This document shows, piece after piece, positions 7,105-10,539 of a stretch of DNA of 10,539 bases. The translations under genes were made by a program, and so were the position numbers. The notes beneath the pieces are model-generated. The model saw only the letters and a list, made by a program, of their open reading frames with translations. It was not told where the DNA came from and did no database searches. The DNA comes from Campylobacterota bacterium (GTDB taxonomy: Bacteria > Campylobacterota > Campylobacteria > Campylobacterales > JAADDG01), in assembly GCA_013154075.1 (NCBI GenBank), contig JAADDG010000037.1:1-10539 (forward strand). Direction: 5' to 3'. Each line of letters begins with the position of its first letter. Within the stretch, counting starts at the first letter, position 1.

Positions 7105-7425
7105 TTAAGCATATACCGATAACAATGAAGAATCGGAACTTGAAGAATCCGAAGAACCTGTCGCTTGATCGAAAATATCCATTATTGATTGCATATAATC
7201 TTCGCTATTTGTGAATTCTACGGATTTTATCTGCTCTTTTATTGCCGATCTTTGATCTTCGGGAAGAGATTTCATCATATCTTGCAGTTTCGTTCTATCT
7301 TCTTTCGATAGATTTTGCATCACTTCTTTCATTCCGTTGTTTCCGCCTCCATTGGCTCCTTTGTGCATTCCTTGCATACTTTGCATTTGAGCATGCATTC
7401 CGTTCATACCTTGTATTCCTTGCAT
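7105..7425 (-). CDS. Small Met/Gln/Gly/His-rich protein of unknown function
   Basis: I do not recognise this 106-residue protein. The start is well supported by AAGGAG (7433-7438) 7 bases before the ATG. Residues 1-32 are built from QGM, NGM and QSM-like units with seven Met and two His. Residues 33-85 are a charged, probably helical region (KEDRTKLQDMMKSLPEDQR), loosely like small Spy/CpxP-type metal-stress helices or EF-hand-like proteins. The C-terminus is Ser/Asp-rich (SSDSSSSDSS). No signal peptide or membrane segment is visible, so it should be cytoplasmic unless exported unconventionally. It converges on the Cyc2-like gene and shares its promoter layout, which suggests joint expression. 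The Met/His-rich head would suit soft-metal binding; that is inference. Confidence 0.75.
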   Translation of the reverse strand: MQGIQGMNGMHAQMQSMQGMHKGANGGGNNGMKEVMQNLSKEDRTKLQDMMKSLPEDQRSAIKEQIKSVEFTNSEDYMQSIMDIFDQATGSSDSSSSDSSLLSVYA

Positions 7426-7455
7426 TTTTACTCTCCTTATTTAAAAATGTATTTA

Positions 7456-7497
7456 ATTATAATTAATTAGTGTTAATTAAGTATTAACGAAGAGGAG
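7456..7497 (-). promoter_or_regulatory. Promoter with TAATACT/TAACACT operator for the small Met-rich gene
   Basis: On the minus strand: CTCC (7497-7494), TAATACT (7486-7480), TAACACT (7475-7469) and -10 TATAAT (7461-7456). The gaps of 7, 4 and 7 bases are identical to those before the Cyc2-like gene; 31 of 42 aligned bases agree by my count. Start of transcription near 7449 gives a leader of about 24 bases. On the plus strand TTAATTA recurs at 7453, 7463 and 7473, exactly every 10 bp, so the region is also helically phased AT-rich DNA. Confidence 0.7.
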
Positions 7498-7525
7498 AAT
7501 TTTTGCAAGAAGAGGTGAAAATAGT

Positions 7526-7554
7526 AAAAATTAGAGGCTAAAAAGCCTCTAATT
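7526..7554 (-). terminator. Rho-independent terminator of the dapA-SDR-pgsA-rseP operon
   Basis: On the minus strand an 11-bp perfect stem AATTAGAGGCT / AGCCTCTAATT (7554-7544 and 7539-7529) with a TTTT loop runs into a T tract (complement of the A run at 7526-7530). It starts 4 bases after the rseP stop codon and separates the operon from the small gene transcribed in the same direction further on. Confidence 0.85.
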
Positions 7555-7558
7555 ATTG

Positions 7559-8617
7559 TTATCCCGAGGTAGCTATTCGAAGAATATCGTTATAGACGGT
7601 AAATAGCATAAGACTTAGAAGAAGTATCCAACCTCCTACGGTTAATTTATATAAAACTTCTTCGTTAGGAGGTTTTTTGAATATCATTTCATAAAGATTG
7701 AATATTATATGTCCTCCGTCGAGTGCGGGGATAGGAAGCAGATTCAAAACTCCGAGGTTTACCGAAATTAGAGCCGTTAGGCCAAATAGTGCCGTTATAC
7801 CGACCGAAGCCGCTTGAGAAGTAACCTGAACTATCGATATGACTCCGCCCATTTGATTTAGAGGCACTATCCCTTCGATTAATTTTTGTAAGCCTTTTAC
7901 GATCAGATAGGAGGCTTCTATCGTTTTATCGTATGCGTATTTTATGCTTTGTATGAAATTTAGATGCAAAGTTACCGTATCTCCGCTTGGCATTATTCCT
8001 ACGGCTCTTCTTTTTACGCTCTCTCCGAAGATATTTTTTAGATCCGTAACTTTCGGAGTAACTTTAATTATTTTTATCTTATCTCCTCTTTGGATCGTAA
8101 AGATTAAAGGTCCTTGAGAGTTTTTTATAGCTTCGCTTAAGTCTCTCCAAGTTTTTATATCCATTCCGTTTATTTGGATTATTTTATCTTTCGGCTGCAA
8201 ATGGGCTTTTTGTGCGGGTGAATCGGGAGCTACTTTGCCGATAACGGGAGCGAGCTCCTTTACTCCCATAAAAGCTATCGCCAGATACAGGATGAAAGCG
8301 AGAAGAAAATTGGCAAACGGTCCTGCCAGCAGAATAATGATTCTTTGCCACGGTTTTTTGGCGTTGTAGCTATCTTCGTCATTGCTTCTTTTTAGAGGAT
8401 CGAGATCGTCTTGTCCTTTCATCTGGACATATCCTCCAAGAGGTATGGCGCTTAGGCAGTAGTTTGTTTTGCCGTACTTTTTGCAAAACAGCTTTTTACC
8501 GAATCCTATACTAAAAACTTCAACGGTTACGCCAAACATTCTTGCGGCCAGAAAGTGTCCGAGTTCATGAAAAAATATCAAGAATGAGAGAACTAAAATA
8601 GATACTATCAAACCCAC
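7559..8617 (-). CDS. rseP: Site-2 intramembrane metalloprotease RseP (M50 family)
   Basis: This 352-residue inner-membrane zinc protease cleaves membrane-embedded substrates; in E. coli that is anti-sigma factor RseA, while the substrate here is unknown. HELGH (17-21) lies in the first membrane helix and supplies the zinc-binding His pair and catalytic Glu. A single PDZ domain spans about 122-190, where the E. coli enzyme has two. NLLPIPALDGG (292-302) supplies the third zinc ligand, Asp300. The start is GTG at 8617, with AAAAGGAG 9 bases upstream. It lies one base after the pgsA stop and is the last gene before the operon terminator. Confidence 0.95.
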   Translation of the reverse strand: MGLIVSILVLSFLIFFHELGHFLAARMFGVTVEVFSIGFGKKLFCKKYGKTNYCLSAIPLGGYVQMKGQDDLDPLKRSNDEDSYNAKKPWQRIIILLAGPFANFLLAFILYLAIAFMGVKELAPVIGKVAPDSPAQKAHLQPKDKIIQINGMDIKTWRDLSEAIKNSQGPLIFTIQRGDKIKIIKVTPKVTDLKNIFGESVKRRAVGIMPSGDTVTLHLNFIQSIKYAYDKTIEASYLIVKGLQKLIEGIVPLNQMGGVISIVQVTSQAASVGITALFGLTALISVNLGVLNLLPIPALDGGHIIFNLYEMIFKKPPNEEVLYKLTVGGWILLLSLMLFTVYNDILRIATSG

Positions 8618-8618
8618 T

Positions 8619-9152
8619 TTATTTTACTCCTTTTATGTAACCGCGAATATATTCAAATCCGGAATATAGAGTGATGGCTACCGCTATCCAAAGGAGTATC
8701 TCTCCTCCCGGCCAATTCATTATCAAAAATCCTATCGCAAACATCTGTGAGACCGTTTTTAGTTTGCCCAAAAAGGATGCGGCTATGCTTATACCTTCTC
8801 CCACCGCCGCCACTCTAAGGCCGGTTATGAAAAATTCTCTCGTCATTATCAAATAGATAGCCCAAGGGTTGGCTCTTCCTATATACATAAGGCCTAAAAA
8901 TGCCGCCAATGTCAGCATTTTGTCGGCCAGAGGATCCAAAATCGCTCCAAGTTTCGTGATTTGATTCCAGTTTCTTGCTATGTATCCATCGAAAAAATCA
9001 GTGATACTCGCTATTACAAAAAGAAGAGCGGCGAAATAGTTTAACCAAGACGGGTGAACTCCTTCAAAAAGATCTCTATTTACCAAAAAGAGATACATCA
9101 AAGGAGCTATCAAAATCCTAATAAAAGCTAAAATATTGGGGAGATTTATCAT
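8619..9152 (-). CDS. pgsA: CDP-diacylglycerol--glycerol-3-phosphate 3-phosphatidyltransferase
   Basis: A 177-residue polytopic membrane enzyme making phosphatidylglycerol phosphate from CDP-diacylglycerol and glycerol 3-phosphate, the committed step to phosphatidylglycerol and cardiolipin. The CDP-alcohol phosphotransferase signature is complete: D52..D55-G56..A59-R60, then G69...D73...D77. Length is normal. Its ATG overlaps the stop of the preceding SDR gene by 4 bases (ATGA), giving translational coupling, with GGAGG about 11 bases upstream. CDP-alcohol transferases for serine or choline share the motif, but the N-terminal MINLPNILAFIRI is typical of PgsA. Confidence 0.95.
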   Translation of the reverse strand: MINLPNILAFIRILIAPLMYLFLVNRDLFEGVHPSWLNYFAALLFVIASITDFFDGYIARNWNQITKLGAILDPLADKMLTLAAFLGLMYIGRANPWAIYLIMTREFFITGLRVAAVGEGISIAASFLGKLKTVSQMFAIGFLIMNWPGGEILLWIAVAITLYSGFEYIRGYIKGVK

Positions 9153-9916
9153 CTAAAAGTGGTTCCTCCGTCCACTATTAGCGTATGTCCCGTAATCCAT
9201 GAGGCTTTGTCGCTGCATAGAAATAGACACGCTCCCGCTATATCTTCTGGCTGTCCCATTCTATTTAGAGGAGATCTTTTTATAGTTTCGGCTTTTACCT
9301 CTTCGTAATTGGTAAAGGCTCTAAGAGCGTCCGTTTCTATAGGACCTCCGCTTACGGCGTTTACTCTGATATTTTTTTCTCCAAGCTCTTGAGCGGCATA
9401 TTTCACCATCGTTTCAACCGCCGCTTTGCTTGATCCGTGGCCTGCGTAGTTGTCGATATAGACGAGATTTCCGGTAGAAGACATCGAGAGAATAACTCCG
9501 CCTCCCACTTTCTCCATTCTTTTTGCCGCCTCTTGAGCTCCTATCACGAAAGCCGTTACTGTCGCCGTGTAGATATTGTTTAGGCCTCTTGGTCTAAGTT
9601 TCATAAATTTTCCGTATCCGCCCACTACCGCTCTTCCGGAAATAATTGCGTTTGAGATGAAAAAATCGACTCTATCGAAATCTTCGTCTATCTGTTTGAA
9701 GATCTCTTTATACTGTTCCGGCTCTAAAATATTTAATTGGTAATATCTTGCTTTAACGGAATATTTCTCTTCGATATCCTCTTTGATTTTTTTGGCTTCC
9801 TCTTCGTTTGAGTTGTAGGTAAAGGCGATATTTACTCCGTTTTGAGCGAATTCGTAAACTATCGCTTTTCCTATTCCTCTCGTTCCGCCGCTTATTACTA
9901 AAGTCTTTCCTTTCAT
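9149..9916 (-). CDS. Short-chain dehydrogenase/reductase of the enoyl-ACP reductase (FabI/FabL) type
   Basis: This 255-residue Rossmann protein starts with the nucleotide-binding motif GGTRGIG (10-16) and ends with the usual IVDGGTTFR. The catalytic pair is Tyr157-x6-Lys164 (YAGHGSSK), the spacing of enoyl-ACP reductases FabI and FabL, and not the YxxxK of FabG and classical dehydrogenases; the classical Tyr position is His160. A role in the last reduction step of fatty-acid elongation is therefore likely and would suit the adjacent phospholipid gene pgsA. The substrate is not proven, and many genomes annotate this gene only as an SDR oxidoreductase. The start at 9916 directly follows the dapA stop, with AAAGG inside the dapA end as ribosome site. 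Confidence 0.85.
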   Translation of the reverse strand: MKGKTLVISGGTRGIGKAIVYEFAQNGVNIAFTYNSNEEEAKKIKEDIEEKYSVKARYYQLNILEPEQYKEIFKQIDEDFDRVDFFISNAIISGRAVVGGYGKFMKLRPRGLNNIYTATVTAFVIGAQEAAKRMEKVGGGVILSMSSTGNLVYIDNYAGHGSSKAAVETMVKYAAQELGEKNIRVNAVSGGPIETDALRAFTNYEEVKAETIKRSPLNRMGQPEDIAGACLFLCSDKASWITGHTLIVDGGTTFR

Positions 9917-10539
9917 CTAAAAACCTTTAATGCTATATTTTTTCAAAGTCTCTTCAAGTCTTTTCATATTCTCTTTAGAAGGGGGTACCAAAGGGAGTCT
10001 GTATTCGAGATTGTCCAAAAGTCCCGCTATATGCATGGCCGCTTTTATGGGAATCGGATTGCTTTCGCAAAATAGATCTCTGTTTATCTCGAAAAGATGA
10101 TCGTTTATGGCTCTTGCTTTTTCGAACTCTTTATCCATGGCGAAATGAACCAAAGCGGAGATTTCGTTTGGCAGGATGTTTGAAGTTACCGATATCACTC
10201 CCTTTCCTCCGTTTGCCAAAATAGGATAATTTATCATATCGTCGCCGCTAATTACGGCAAGCTCAGGGTTTTGGGAAACAAGCTCAATAGTTCTTGCCAT
10301 AGATCCGGTGGCCTCTTTGATGGCATAAATGTTATCGAAATCTCTAACGAGTCTATTTACGGTATCTGGAAGCAGATCCACTCCCGTTCTTCCCGGTACG
10401 TTGTATAGCATTACGGGAATCTCTACGGCTTTGGCTATGGATGCAAAATGCTGATAAAGTCCCTCTTGGGAAGGTTTGTTGTAGTAAGGCGTTACCGAAA
10501 GTATGGCGTCGGCTCCGTTGGCTTCCGCAAATTGCGCCA
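9917..10539 (-). CDS. dapA: 4-hydroxy-tetrahydrodipicolinate synthase, 5' end outside the window
   Basis: About 206 C-terminal residues are visible; reading continues without a stop to the window edge, so an internal Met at 10411 is not the start. The enzyme condenses pyruvate with aspartate semialdehyde at the branch to lysine and meso-diaminopimelate for peptidoglycan. Visible signatures are TPYYNKPSQEGLYQHF (near 10500-10455), LYNVPGRTG with the active-site Tyr (10405-10403), and IYAIKEATG with the Schiff-base Lys at 10318-10316. The C-terminal barrel and helical tail look intact. It heads the visible part of the operon; its promoter lies beyond the right edge. Confidence 0.96.
   Translation of the reverse strand, partial: AQFAEANGADAILSVTPYYNKPSQEGLYQHFASIAKAVEIPVMLYNVPGRTGVDLLPDTVNRLVRDFDNIYAIKEATGSMARTIELVSQNPELAVISGDDMINYPILANGGKGVISVTSNILPNEISALVHFAMDKEFEKARAINDHLFEINRDLFCESNPIPIKAAMHIAGLLDNLEYRLPLVPPSKENMKRLEETLKKYSIKGF

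Noticed and set aside
7242..7466. Plus-strand frame opposite the small Met-rich gene
   Set aside because: The minus-strand gene has a strong Shine-Dalgarno, a promoter with a matched operator and a terminator; the plus frame has none of these.
7491..7541. Possible 12-codon plus-strand peptide (TTG at 7503) after an AGAGGAG-like ribosome site
   Set aside because: The AGAGGAG is the complement of the CTCC element in the minus promoter, and the stop falls in a terminator stem; coincidence is simpler.

Overview
The window looks like an AT-rich Campylobacterota (formerly Epsilonproteobacteria) chromosome. The main support is the minus-strand order dapA, short-chain dehydrogenase, pgsA, rseP, which I recall from that phylum, together with the AT-rich sequence and promoters that have a clear TATAAT but no clear -35 box. 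I cannot name a genus. A free-living, redox-versatile (for example vent or sediment) lineage is an inference from the porin-cytochrome gene.

Layout. Positions 1-45 hold the 5' two-thirds of a tRNA-Arg with anticodon GCG (minus strand). Positions 46-220 form a divergent intergenic region with a perfect 10-bp inverted repeat. Positions 221-5539 (plus) are a surface-polysaccharide module: a secreted right-handed beta-helix protein ending in four DUF4214 repeats, then, after a terminator and a new promoter, an AlgI-type MBOAT O-acyltransferase and a membrane-anchored SGNH-like protein. Positions 5661-7070 (plus) encode a single-heme cytochrome fused to an outer-membrane beta-barrel, resembling the Cyc2 family, with an unusual Gly/Gln/His-rich insertion. 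Positions 7105-7425 (minus) encode a convergent 106-residue protein with a Met/Gln/Gly/His-rich N-terminus. From 7559 to the right edge (minus) lies a compact housekeeping operon: dapA (cut by the window end), an enoyl-ACP-reductase-like SDR, pgsA and rseP, with gaps of 0-1 base or a 4-base overlap.

The best candidate for something undescribed is the pair at 5661-7070 and 7105-7425. The two genes converge on one bidirectional terminator, and both encode QG/HG/MG-rich low-complexity segments. Their promoters share one architecture with identical spacing: CTCC-N7-TAAYACT-N4-TAACACT-N7-YATAAT. That implies co-regulation by one DNA-binding protein and suggests a two-gene outer-surface redox or metal module. 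The assignment to Cyc2-like electron uptake is from motif and layout only; substrate and function are unproven.

No intergenic stretch exceeds 300 bases. I saw no insertion sequence, integrase, CRISPR array, rRNA or riboswitch.
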